Shown in pieces: positions 37,274 through 46,564 of a stretch of 64,000 nt of DNA. The DNA lies in assembly GCA_018692315.1 (NCBI GenBank), contig JABHKC010000028.1:1-64000 (forward strand), written 5' to 3'. The translations under genes and the position numbers were made by a program. This stretch comes from Bacteroidota bacterium (GTDB lineage Bacteria > Bacteroidota > Bacteroidia > Bacteroidales > JABHKC01). Position 1 is the stretch's first letter. Every line of letters starts with the position of its first letter. A model generated the notes under the pieces. That model did not search any database. It was not told where the DNA came from and saw only the letters and a list, made by a program, of their open reading frames with translations.

Positions 37274-40200
37274 ATGCAGATTATGAAACATATATCATTC
37301 TTCAACAGACAATTATTAAGTCCCATCGTTTTGATTTTGTTTATCCTACCGACATTTTTAAGCAGTTTTGCTCAGCAAGCTAAAGAAAGTTCTTTGGATT
37401 TAAGCCAAGAAAACTCACCGGCTAAAACATGGAAAATTTCAAAATTAGATTCTATAAAATTAGGCAGTATTCCAAAGTTGGAAATATCTGAAGCATACAG
37501 AAATCTGAAAACTACTCTTCCATATTCGGTTGATAATTCTCAGGAAATATTTTTCAGACCATTGTTCAATGATGTTGCTTTCGAATGTGGGCAGGGTAGC
37601 GGAGTAGGAGTTCTTTTTACTTACGAAATGAATTTTACGAGAAACGTACCAGGGAATATTACTCAAAATCAATATCCTACACATTTTGTTTACAATTTTC
37701 ATAATAATGGACAAACTTACGAAGGAGCAAGCTATTTTGATAGTTGGGAAATTCTACAACAACTCGGCACACCTACTGTAGATGAATATGGTGGAATGCA
37801 CATAGGCACCAGCAGTCAAACTAATAAAATTTGGGTATCAGGATATGAAATGTATTACAATGCAATGAGAAACCGAATTCTTGATATGTATGCAATAAAT
37901 GTTGATTCAGAATCAGGATTAGAAGATTTGAAATCGTGGCTCTATGACCATGCAAATGGATCCTCTGCAGGTGGTGTTGCTAACTTTTATTCAACTTATC
38001 AGGGAACTGGTTCTATGAGTACTTTGCCGGCAGGAACAGAAGAAGCTGGCAAGTGGGTAATTACAAATTGGAGCTCATCTAATCATGGAATGGTTATAGT
38101 CGGATATAATGATTCTATTCGACACGATTATAATAATGATGGAATTTATACCAACGATATTGACCAGAATGGTGATGGAAATGTTGATATGAAAGACTGG
38201 GAAATTGGAGGAGTAATAATTGCAAATACTTATTCTAATCCAGGCGGAAATTCTTGGGCAAATCAAGGCTTTGCATATGTAATGTACAGAACACTAGCTT
38301 TGCCATATTTAAGTGGCGGAATTTGGAGCAATGTTGTGCATGTTATTACCTGCAAAGAAACTTGCGAAGCACAATTAACCATGAAAGTTACAATAAAGCA
38401 CGATTCCAGAAATAAACTTAAAATATCTGCAGGAATTTCCTCAGATACAACTGCAAATGAGCCTGAACATATTCTTGATTTTACCTTCTTTAATTATTTT
38501 GGTGGCGATTATCATATGTTGGGAGGAAGCACCGAAGCGGACAAAACTATGGAATTTGGCTTAGATATTACGCCATTGTTAAATGAAATTGGAAGCGGCG
38601 AAAAAGCCAAATATTTCCTTCTAATTGATGAAGATGATCCTTCAAATAATGGCACAGGCCAGATTAACAATTTTTCTGTAATTGATTATACTAATGGAGT
38701 TGTTGAAACTGAATGCCCAAACACATTTTATCCTTTTAATGAGAATGATCTTACCAGCTTGTCTGTTGTAGCTTCAGTAAATTATAATGAAGTAGAAATT
38801 GCTGACAGCACAATTCCTGCAGCAGTTGTAAACGACCCATATTCTCACCAATTGACAGCTACAGGAGGCACTCCTCCATACAGATGGGATTTAGATTACC
38901 AATTTACTGAAATTGATTCTACTCAGAGTTTTCCTATGATAAGTTCTCAACAAATAAGCACAAGTAGCACCGATGATGGTTGGGCAATGAAAGTTCTTGA
39001 TTTTGAATTTCCTTATTATGGAGAAAAATATGATACAATTTTTGTTCACAATGATGGATTTATTATGTTTAGAGATGAATCTATAGAGTGGATTTATGAT
39101 AAAAGCCTGGAACTTATGTTTACATTTCATAAATGTATTGCTCCGTATTTTTGCGATCTGAAATATTCAGGCTCTAACGGAATATGGTACGAAGGAAATT
39201 CAAATAGTGCAACTTTCAGATGGAATGCCTATGTGAGCGGGCAATCTGGTTCAGAGGTGAATTTTGCTGCAAAACTTTTTCCATCCGGAGATATAGAATT
39301 TTATTATGGCGATATTTCGTTATCGAGCAATGAAATTTGGTATGCCGGACTTTCAAAAGGCGATAAAAGAATATATCAAACAATTGATGTCTCAAATACA
39401 TTTAGCCCAAGTCCGAATTATATGGTGAAGCTGATTTCTCCAAAATTTCCGATAGAGTTAAAACTTTCTCACGATGGAATTTATGAAGGAACAGTTTTGC
39501 AAGAGTATATGCCTACCGAAATTATGTTTAAAACAACTGATAATAATGGAATAGAGGCTACAAAAAGTATGTTTTTTATGACTTCTGGAATGAACAATGT
39601 CATAATTACAAATTATTCAATAGTTTCTGGAGATAATGAAATTATAGAATTTGGTGAAAATGCACAATTATCTATCGATCTTCTAAATATTGAAACAGTT
39701 GAATTTACCAATGCAGAAATGATTGTTACAACAAACGACCAGTTTGTTACTATGACTGATAGTTTTGAAACAATTGGAACAATTTCGCCTTTGGCAACAT
39801 TAAATTTAAATAATGCTTTTGCCTTTGATATAGACGATTTTATACCTGATAATCATGAAATTGAATTTAATACCCAAATAATTACCAGTCAGGATACTTT
39901 CGAAAGTACTTTGAATATGTTAGCTTATGCTCCTGAAATAAGCCCTACGGCAATCATAGTAGATGATTATGGAAATGGCATGTTAGATCCGGGTGAAACT
40001 TCTGATATAAAAGTAGTAATTAATAATTCTGGGGGAGCCAAATTAATATCTCCATTAGCACTAATCTCAACCTACGATCCATATATAAGTATTAACAACA
40101 ACACTGATAACTTGATTGAATTAGATGGATGGACAAACGATACTGTAACTTTTAATATTAGTGCTGATGCCTTAACTCCAATTTCGCATATAGTTGATTT

Positions 40201-41452
40201 TAATCTTTTGGTTACAGGCAATAATCAATATACAACCAACGAAGACTTGTCATTGATGGTTGGATCGGTAGGTGAAACTTATGAAACTGCCGATTTCTCG
40301 CAATTCGATTGGGTTTTTGGCGGAAACTCTTTCTGGTTCATAACTACAGATACTGTCTATGAAGGAACTTATGCAGTTCGTTCTGGCTATATTTCACATA
40401 ATCAAGATTCTTATTTTAGTTTAGAGATTGATGTTTTGACAGGTGGAGAAATTAGCTTTTACAAAAAAGTTTCCAGCGAATGGGATGCCAATACAAATTT
40501 CGATTATCTTTCATTTAGCATTGACGGATACGAAAAGGGACGTTGGGATGGCGAACTTGCATGGAGTTACGAAAGCTTTACAATTTCGGCAGGAATGCAT
40601 ACTTTAAAATGGAACTATCATAAAGATGGGTCAGTGAGCGAAGGTTCTGATTGTGCCTGGATCGATAACATTACTTTTCCTACTATAAATTATACTTTTG
40701 GAGCCTTGGCATTAAATACAAGTGCTAGCGACACACAAATTTGCTTAGGAGACGAAACTCAACTGCTTTCTTATGTTGATGGCGGAACAGGTAATTACAC
40801 CTATTTGTGGACACCTGCATATGGCTTAAGCGATCCTACCATTGCTAATCCTACAGCAAGTCCTTCTGTTGAAACAGACTATACTTTGTTGGTTGACGAT
40901 GGCACGAACATCATTAATTCAACAATTACAATCTCAGTTGTTGAAAAACCTGAAACACCTACAATTTATCAATCAGATGATATGTTATTTTCAAGTGCAC
41001 TTACGGGAAATCAGTGGTACAACGAATTTGGCGAAATTTTGGGAGCTAATGATATTTATTATTCGACCTTAGAAACCGGAAATTATTATGTAATTGTAAC
41101 AAGCACCGAAGGTTGTAATTCCGATACTTCTGACATTTATTTTCTAATTCATTCGGGAGTTTATTTAATTAAAAATGAAAATATAGTTTCTGTTTTCCCA
41201 AATCCATTTAAAGAAGAAACTAAAATTTGTTTTACTCTGAAAAAATCTGCAAATGTAAATCTCGAAATTTTCGATATAGAAGGACGATTAGTTAAAACAA
41301 TTCTTAATAATCGAACTTTAGAAAAGCAAGATCATTCATTTTCATGGAATTGCAAAAACAATTCGGGCAACAAAATTGATCCGGCAATCTATTATTACAG
41401 ACTTAGCATTAACAACAAAATTTATAATGGAAAACTTGTTTTGTTGAACTAA
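37274..41452 (+). CDS. Large secreted protein with a papain-like domain and T9SS sorting domain
   Basis: The 1392-residue protein has a signal peptide (cleaved about SSFAQ). Residues about 95-340 look papain-like (C1A): a Gln107-Gly-Ser start, HGMVIVGY with His271, and NSW with Asn326 followed by GFAYVMYR. The Cys expected six residues after the Gln is Val113, so the domain appears non-catalytic as a cysteine protease. Beta-rich modules and repeats follow. The last 80 or so residues (VFPNPFKEETKI through the final LVLLN) are a type IX secretion sorting domain, so it should be exported to the cell surface. It may be a binding or structural protein. Confidence 0.82.
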   Translation: MQIMKHISFFNRQLLSPIVLILFILPTFLSSFAQQAKESSLDLSQENSPAKTWKISKLDSIKLGSIPKLEISEAYRNLKTTLPYSVDNSQEIFFRPLFNDVAFECGQGSGVGVLFTYEMNFTRNVPGNITQNQYPTHFVYNFHNNGQTYEGASYFDSWEILQQLGTPTVDEYGGMHIGTSSQTNKIWVSGYEMYYNAMRNRILDMYAINVDSESGLEDLKSWLYDHANGSSAGGVANFYSTYQGTGSMSTLPAGTEEAGKWVITNWSSSNHGMVIVGYNDSIRHDYNNDGIYTNDIDQNGDGNVDMKDWEIGGVIIANTYSNPGGNSWANQGFAYVMYRTLALPYLSGGIWSNVVHVITCKETCEAQLTMKVTIKHDSRNKLKISAGISSDTTANEPEHILDFTFFNYFGGDYHMLGGSTEADKTMEFGLDITPLLNEIGSGEKAKYFLLIDEDDPSNNGTGQINNFSVIDYTNGVVETECPNTFYPFNENDLTSLSVVASVNYNEVEIADSTIPAAVVNDPYSHQLTATGGTPPYRWDLDYQFTEIDSTQSFPMISSQQISTSSTDDGWAMKVLDFEFPYYGEKYDTIFVHNDGFIMFRDESIEWIYDKSLELMFTFHKCIAPYFCDLKYSGSNGIWYEGNSNSATFRWNAYVSGQSGSEVNFAAKLFPSGDIEFYYGDISLSSNEIWYAGLSKGDKRIYQTIDVSNTFSPSPNYMVKLISPKFPIELKLSHDGIYEGTVLQEYMPTEIMFKTTDNNGIEATKSMFFMTSGMNNVIITNYSIVSGDNEIIEFGENAQLSIDLLNIETVEFTNAEMIVTTNDQFVTMTDSFETIGTISPLATLNLNNAFAFDIDDFIPDNHEIEFNTQIITSQDTFESTLNMLAYAPEISPTAIIVDDYGNGMLDPGETSDIKVVINNSGGAKLISPLALISTYDPYISINNNTDNLIELDGWTNDTVTFNISADALTPISHIVDFNLLVTGNNQYTTNEDLSLMVGSVGETYETADFSQFDWVFGGNSFWFITTDTVYEGTYAVRSGYISHNQDSYFSLEIDVLTGGEISFYKKVSSEWDANTNFDYLSFSIDGYEKGRWDGELAWSYESFTISAGMHTLKWNYHKDGSVSEGSDCAWIDNITFPTINYTFGALALNTSASDTQICLGDETQLLSYVDGGTGNYTYLWTPAYGLSDPTIANPTASPSVETDYTLLVDDGTNIINSTITISVVEKPETPTIYQSDDMLFSSALTGNQWYNEFGEILGANDIYYSTLETGNYYVIVTSTEGCNSDTSDIYFLIHSGVYLIKNENIVSVFPNPFKEETKICFTLKKSANVNLEIFDIEGRLVKTILNNRTLEKQDHSFSWNCKNNSGNKIDPAIYYYRLSINNKIYNGKLVLLN

Positions 41453-41480
41453 GTGTTTTTGAATCTAATTTCGTAAATGC

Positions 41481-41518
41481 TACAAACAACCCTATTTGCA
41501 AAAATAGGGTTGTTTGTA
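41481..41518 (+). terminator. Strong intrinsic terminator after the T9SS gene
   Basis: A perfect 17-bp stem (with CCCTATTT and AAATAGGG at its core) closes a 4-base loop 28 bases after the stop codon. The sequence is nearly symmetric, so it may work in both directions. It separates the T9SS gene from the pigment cluster. Confidence 0.85.
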
Positions 41519-41847
41519 TATATAGAAAGTCTATTACCAATCATTTCAATTATAAAATATTTGTTTAATATGAGCATCGAATACTAATGTAGAACAGGCA
41601 AGTTTTCCTATAACATTTTCAAAAAAATATGGATTTTAAAAATCCCATATTGATTATTTATTTATTTTTGCTGAAAATTTTTTTAAAGTTAGCAAAATGG
41701 GACTGACAGGGCGAAGCCATGTAATGCACAAAATATAGTTTTCAAATTTACTTCATTTATAAAATTCAGCTTATTTTTCCAAACTAATATAAAAATACTA
41801 TTCAGTGTGAATTATTGAATTTAATTTAGAAAATAAATAATTCATAT

Positions 41848-41855
41848 TATTTTTG
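41848..41855 (+). promoter_or_regulatory. Candidate -7 box of the pigment cluster
   Basis: TATTTTTG followed by C matches TAnnTTTGC. The earliest in-frame TTG (41853) of the ammonia-lyase gene is part of this box, which argues that the real start is downstream. Confidence 0.45.
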
Positions 41856-41888
41856 CAGATTACAATACTGTTTATAAAAATATCAATA

Positions 41889-43433
41889 TTGAAAATAATA
41901 AATTATATAAAAAATATTTCAATCTTAGATATAGAATCTATTTTAATCAATAATGAAAAAATTGAAATTGACTCTGAATCTATGGATTATGTAGGAAGCA
42001 GTTATAATTTTCTTGTTGAGTTTTCCAAAAATAAAATTATTTATGGGATAAACACTGGTTTTGGACCAATGGCTCAATACAAAATCGACACAAAAGATTT
42101 AAAAGAGCTTCAATATAACTTAATAAGAAGTCATGCAGCCGGTGCAGGAGAAAAAATTCCTGATTTATATGTTAAAGCAGTTATGTTAGTTCGTTTACGA
42201 GCAATTGTTCAGGGTAAATCAGGAATACATCCTTCCTGCGTAAAACTCCTTCAAGAACTTATCAATAAAAACATATATCCGCATATTCCCGAACATGGAG
42301 GGGTTGGAGCAAGTGGAGATTTGGTTCAATTGTCTCATCTTGCTTTAGTTTTGATAGGTGAAGGTGAGGTTACTTACAATGGGAAACTGTACCAATCTAA
42401 AGAAATATTCGAACAAAAAAAACTAAAACCCATTACTGTTAATTTGCGAGAAGGAATTTCTTTAATAAATGGAACTTCGGTTATGACCGGTATTGGTCTG
42501 ATTAATATAATTAAAGCCAAACAATTATTAAATTGGTCGTTAGTGGCATCTGCCATGTTGAACGAAATTGTAGAATCATTTGATGATCATTTTAGTTTTG
42601 AACTGAACAAAATAAAAAAACATACCGGTCAGCAATACATAGCTAAAGTTCTGAATAATATTTTAAAAGATAGCCGGCTTATTACTCGAAGAGTTGATCA
42701 TTTTTACAACAACAATATTGAAGACAGATTTTTTAAAAGAAAAGTCCAGGAGTATTATTCTTTGCGTTGTTTGCCACAAATATTAGGTGCTGTTCACGAT
42801 ACAATTATTCATGCTGAAAAAGTAGTTGTTGATGAAACAAATTCGGTAAGCGACAATCCTATTGTAGATTTAGAAACTGAAAATGTATATCATGGTGGCA
42901 ATTTTCATGGCGATTATGTTTCTTTAGAAATGGATAAATTGAAATTAGCTACTACAAGAATTTCTATGCTTGCCGAAAGACAGTTGGCATTTCTCATGAA
43001 TCCACGATTAAATGAAAAACTTCCACCCTTTGTAAATCTCGGAAAACTTGGATTAAATTTAGGAATGCAAGGAGTTCAATTTACTGCAACATCTACTGTT
43101 GCCGAAAATCAAACTTTATCAAATTCGATGTATGTCCATAGTATAACTACTAATAACGACAATCAAGATATTGTCAGTATGGGGACAAACTCTGCTTTGC
43201 TCTCAAAAAAAGTAATCGACAATGCTTTTCAAGTTCAAGCCATTCAAATAATTGCTATACTTCAAGCTATTGATTATCTTAAAATCAAAGATAAAATGTC
43301 ATCAATCACATCAAATATTTATAATTCTTTAAGAAAGATTGTTCCTGTATTTGTTGAGGATTCACCAAAATACAAAGAAATTGAAAGATTAAGTAATTAT
43401 TTGTTTGAAACAAAAATTGAATTGCCAAAATAA
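41889..43433 (+). CDS. Aromatic amino acid ammonia-lyase (HAL/TAL family)
   Basis: The protein is about 514 residues from the TTG at 41889. It has YGINTGFG (Tyr52, the catalytic base), SHAAGAGE, and the MIO triad Ala141-Ser142-Gly143 within GGVGASGDLVQLSHLAL, whose cyclisation makes the electrophilic prosthetic group. The family deaminates His, Tyr or Phe. At the head of a polyene cluster, tyrosine ammonia-lyase activity giving 4-coumarate is most likely, as in flexirubin clusters of other Bacteroidota. Histidine is the alternative. No urocanate-pathway genes are nearby. No ATG exists in the right place; TTG at 41889 fits the family length. Confidence 0.88.
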   Translation: MKIINYIKNISILDIESILINNEKIEIDSESMDYVGSSYNFLVEFSKNKIIYGINTGFGPMAQYKIDTKDLKELQYNLIRSHAAGAGEKIPDLYVKAVMLVRLRAIVQGKSGIHPSCVKLLQELINKNIYPHIPEHGGVGASGDLVQLSHLALVLIGEGEVTYNGKLYQSKEIFEQKKLKPITVNLREGISLINGTSVMTGIGLINIIKAKQLLNWSLVASAMLNEIVESFDDHFSFELNKIKKHTGQQYIAKVLNNILKDSRLITRRVDHFYNNNIEDRFFKRKVQEYYSLRCLPQILGAVHDTIIHAEKVVVDETNSVSDNPIVDLETENVYHGGNFHGDYVSLEMDKLKLATTRISMLAERQLAFLMNPRLNEKLPPFVNLGKLGLNLGMQGVQFTATSTVAENQTLSNSMYVHSITTNNDNQDIVSMGTNSALLSKKVIDNAFQVQAIQIIAILQAIDYLKIKDKMSSITSNIYNSLRKIVPVFVEDSPKYKEIERLSNYLFETKIELPK

Positions 43434-43439
43434 TTAATT

Positions 43440-44168
43440 ATGAAATACGCATTAGTAACAGGAGGTTCACGAGGTATTGGAAAAGCAATTTCAATAAAAT
43501 TAGCACAAGATGGTTTTTATGTTTTAATAAATTTCAAAGCTAATATTGAAGAAGCCACAGACACTTTGAACACAATAAAATTGAATGGCGGAAATGGAGA
43601 ATTATTGCAGTTTGATGTTTCAAATCCTCAAGACATTGAAAATGTTTTAGGCAGTTGGCTTGAAAATAATAGCGATAAATTAATAGAAGTTTTAGTAAAT
43701 AATGCCGGTATTACCAAAGACAATTTGATGGTATTTATGTCTGATGAAGAGTGGAAAAGTGTAATCTCCACAAATCAGGATAGTTTTTTCTTTGTAACTC
43801 GTTTGCTCTTGAAAAATATGCTTGTAAACAAATGTGGAAAAATTGTTAATGTTGTATCACTATCAGGACAGAAAGGACTACCGGGGCAAGTAAATTATTC
43901 TGCCGCAAAAGGAGCAGTAATTGCTGCAACAAAAACATTGGCAATGGAAGTTGGGAAGAAAAAAGTTACAGTAAATGCAGTTGCACCCGGTTTTATTAAA
44001 ACAGATATGACAAAAGATTTTGATGAAAAAGAATTAAAAAAACTCATTCCATTGAAAAGATTTGGTGAGGTAGAAGAGGTTGCCGAGGTTGTTAGTTTTT
44101 TGGCTTCCGTAAAGGCTTCGTATATCACCGGTGAAATAATTTCTGTTAATGGAGGAATGCATAGTTAA
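43440..44168 (+). CDS. 3-oxoacyl-ACP reductase (FabG-like)
   Basis: The 242-residue short-chain dehydrogenase has TGGSRGIGKAI for NADPH, NNAG, the catalytic Ser and Tyr-X3-Lys (YSAAKGA), and the C-terminal GEIISVNGG. It would reduce the beta-keto group after each condensation in polyene growth. It starts 6 bp after the lyase and is in the same operon. Confidence 0.9.
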   Translation: MKYALVTGGSRGIGKAISIKLAQDGFYVLINFKANIEEATDTLNTIKLNGGNGELLQFDVSNPQDIENVLGSWLENNSDKLIEVLVNNAGITKDNLMVFMSDEEWKSVISTNQDSFFFVTRLLLKNMLVNKCGKIVNVVSLSGQKGLPGQVNYSAAKGAVIAATKTLAMEVGKKKVTVNAVAPGFIKTDMTKDFDEKELKKLIPLKRFGEVEEVAEVVSFLASVKASYITGEIISVNGGMHS

Positions 44169-44178
44169 AAAAAATACG

Positions 44179-45396
44179 ATGAATAGAGTTGTTATTACAG
44201 GATCAGGAATTTATTCTACAATTGGTAAAAATTTGCAAGAAGTTAAAACCTCACTATATAATGGGAAATCAGGCATTGGAATAGACCCGAGAAGAAAAGA
44301 ATTTGGTTTTCGTTCTTCGCTTACAGGTATTATTGACGAGCCAAACTTAAAAGGAATTCTCCCAAGAAGAATGCGTATAGGACTTTCTGAGCAAGGAAAA
44401 TATGCATATGTTGCAACAATGGAAGCTTTAAAAAATGCAAATATTGATATGGATTTTTTAGAGAAAAATGAAGTTGGTATTTTGTATGGAAACGACAGTT
44501 CTTCTATCCCGGTAATAGATGCAATAGACATTGTAAGACAAAAAAAGGATACAACATTGATAGGTTCTGGTTCAATTTTTCAATCGATGAATTCTACAAT
44601 CACAATGAATTTATCGGTAATTCTTAAATTGAGAGGAATAAATTTCACAATTAGTGGTGCTTGTGCCAGCAGTTCTCACGCAATAGGTATTGCTTATTTA
44701 TTAATAAAACAAGGGCTTCAAGACATAATAATTTGTGGAGGTGGTCAAGAAGTAAATGCCGAATCAATGGGAAGTTTCGATGGTTTAAGTGCTTTTTCAA
44801 TTAGAGAAGATGCACCCACAAAAGCTTCAAGGCCCTTTGACAGAGATCGTGATGGACTTGTTCCAAGTGGTGGTGCTGCAACGGTAGTTGTAGAAAGTCT
44901 CGAATCGGCTTTACGAAGAGGTGCCAATATTATAGGAGAAATTAAAGGGTATGGTTTTTCCTCAAATGGCGATCATATATCTGTACCAAATGTAGAAGGA
45001 CCTATAAGGTCTTTGCAACGATGTATAAAAGATGCACATCTATCTTTGAAAGAAATTGATTATGTAAATGCTCATGCAACTTCCACACCTGTAGGTGATA
45101 TGAATGAAGCAAAAGCATTAGATACCGTTTTTGGAAAACACAAACCACCGATAAGTTCTACAAAATCATTGACCGGACATGAAATGTGGATGGGTGGTGC
45201 AAGCGAGGTAATATATTCTCTATTAATGATGCAAAACAACTTTATTGTACCTACTATAAACCTTGAGAATATTGATGAGTCTGCAAAAAATCTGAATTTA
45301 TTAAAAGAAACAAAAACTGCTAAAATTGACACTTTTCTTTCAAACTCATTTGGATTTGGAGGAACTAATTCAACATTAATAATTTCAAAATATTAA
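44179..45396 (+). CDS. Beta-ketoacyl-ACP synthase, FabB-like
   Basis: From the ATG at 44179 this is a 405-residue condensing enzyme with the catalytic triad Cys162 (GACASSSH), His299 (HATSTPVGD) and His334 (TGHEMWMGG). The similarity is closer to FabB than FabF. It is the first ketosynthase of the cluster and may carry out a starter condensation. An upstream ATG at 44149 overlaps the fabG-like gene and adds residues foreign to the family. It ends 12 bp before the ACP. Confidence 0.88.
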   Translation: MNRVVITGSGIYSTIGKNLQEVKTSLYNGKSGIGIDPRRKEFGFRSSLTGIIDEPNLKGILPRRMRIGLSEQGKYAYVATMEALKNANIDMDFLEKNEVGILYGNDSSSIPVIDAIDIVRQKKDTTLIGSGSIFQSMNSTITMNLSVILKLRGINFTISGACASSSHAIGIAYLLIKQGLQDIIICGGGQEVNAESMGSFDGLSAFSIREDAPTKASRPFDRDRDGLVPSGGAATVVVESLESALRRGANIIGEIKGYGFSSNGDHISVPNVEGPIRSLQRCIKDAHLSLKEIDYVNAHATSTPVGDMNEAKALDTVFGKHKPPISSTKSLTGHEMWMGGASEVIYSLLMMQNNFIVPTINLENIDESAKNLNLLKETKTAKIDTFLSNSFGFGGTNSTLIISKY

Positions 45397-45408
45397 ATAT
45401 AAATCAAA

Positions 45409-45651
45409 ATGAATAGAACTGATATAGAAAACATTGTTAATGAGTTTTTAATCGATGAATTCGAAATCGAAGAAGATGAAATAACTGGTGAAGCTCATCT
45501 AATGAAAGACTTGGGAATAGAAAGTCTCGATTTTGTTGATATTGTTGTGATTATAGAAAAAGAGTTTAATTTTAAAGTTAAACGTGAAGATCTAACTGAT
45601 GTAAAAACCCTTAATAATCTTTATGATTATATTGAAAAATATATGAATTAG
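45409..45651 (+). CDS. Acyl carrier protein, first of cluster
   Basis: The 80-residue acidic protein has the phosphopantetheine site GIESLDFVD (Ser39). It carries the growing acyl chain. It stands between the first ketosynthase and the LpxL-like acyltransferase. Confidence 0.9.
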   Translation: MNRTDIENIVNEFLIDEFEIEEDEITGEAHLMKDLGIESLDFVDIVVIIEKEFNFKVKREDLTDVKTLNNLYDYIEKYMN

Positions 45652-45664
45652 ATAATATTTTGAT

Positions 45665-46564
45665 ATGACATCTTGGTCTGGAAAATCGCGAGGCGGAAAA
45701 TTCGGCTATACATTTTTTATTGCTTTATTAAAATTTACAAACATTAGACTTACATATTTTTTTATAAAATTTGTAGCATTGTATTTTTTAATAGTATCAG
45801 ACAAAACATCTAGTAAGTATTATTTCCGAAAAATTTTAGCGTTTAATAACTTAAAAACCATAGTTAGTATCTATAAAAACTACTGCCTTCTTGGCGAAGT
45901 TCTTATTGATAAAATCTCCGTTTTAGCTGGTTTTAAAGACAAGTTTACATTTGATTTTGATGGAGAAGAGTTTCTGATACAAATAGTTAATGAAAAAAGA
46001 GGGTGTTTACTTATTGGTGCTCATATGGGCAATTGGGAAGTTGCCGGACAACTTTTAGAGAGATTAGATACAAAAATAAATATTGTATTGTATGAATCCG
46101 AACATCAAAAAATAGAAGAGTTGCTTGAGAAAAATATGGTAAAAAAAAATGCTAATATCATTCCTATTAAAGATGATTTTTCGCACTTATATAAAATCAA
46201 GGACGCTTTCCTTAATAACGAAATAGTAGTTATGCACGGAGACAGGTTTTTGCCCGGCACAAGCACAGTTATTATGGATTTTATGAATCGTTCGGCTCAA
46301 TTTCCGACGGGACCATTATATTTAGCAAGCAAAAATAATGTTCCGGTTTCGTATGTTTACGCATTAAAAAAATCGGCAACTCATTATCATTTTTACGCAA
46401 CAAAAGGAAAAATTTATCCTTATCCTGCAAAAATTAAAACGAGAAGACAGGAACTAAAAATTATGGTAAAAGATTATGTTTTATCTCTCGAATCAATAAT
46501 TGAAAAATATCCACTACAGTGGTTCAACTATTATCCTTTTTGGGAAGAAGAAAAAAATAATTAA
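45665..46564 (+). CDS. LpxL/HtrB-like acyltransferase
   Basis: The 299-residue protein has the lysophospholipid acyltransferase motif GAHMGNWEVAG (His-X4-Glu) and a membrane-associated N-terminus. Relatives add acyl chains to lipid A. In polyene clusters such enzymes are thought to attach the polyene acyl group to a lipid or other acceptor. The next gene overlaps its stop by one base. Confidence 0.82.
   Translation: MTSWSGKSRGGKFGYTFFIALLKFTNIRLTYFFIKFVALYFLIVSDKTSSKYYFRKILAFNNLKTIVSIYKNYCLLGEVLIDKISVLAGFKDKFTFDFDGEEFLIQIVNEKRGCLLIGAHMGNWEVAGQLLERLDTKINIVLYESEHQKIEELLEKNMVKKNANIIPIKDDFSHLYKIKDAFLNNEIVVMHGDRFLPGTSTVIMDFMNRSAQFPTGPLYLASKNNVPVSYVYALKKSATHYHFYATKGKIYPYPAKIKTRRQELKIMVKDYVLSLESIIEKYPLQWFNYYPFWEEEKNN

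Larger units (their letters stand above)
41453..41888 (+). other. Non-coding control region before the pigment cluster
   Basis: About 435 bp with no gene. It contains the strong terminator at 41481-41518, an imperfect hairpin (AATATGG to CCATATT, about 41628-41652), a TATTTTTG at 41663-41670 and another at 41848-41855. It is AT-rich, apart from one short GC-richer patch (GGGCGAAGCC) near 41710. Confidence 0.7.

Noticed and set aside
41641-41680. TATTTTTG at 41663-41670 as a second cluster promoter
   Set aside because: The match is exact, but it lies in AT-rich DNA where such matches arise by chance, and no TTG element is at the usual -33 spacing. Kept only as part of the control-region description.
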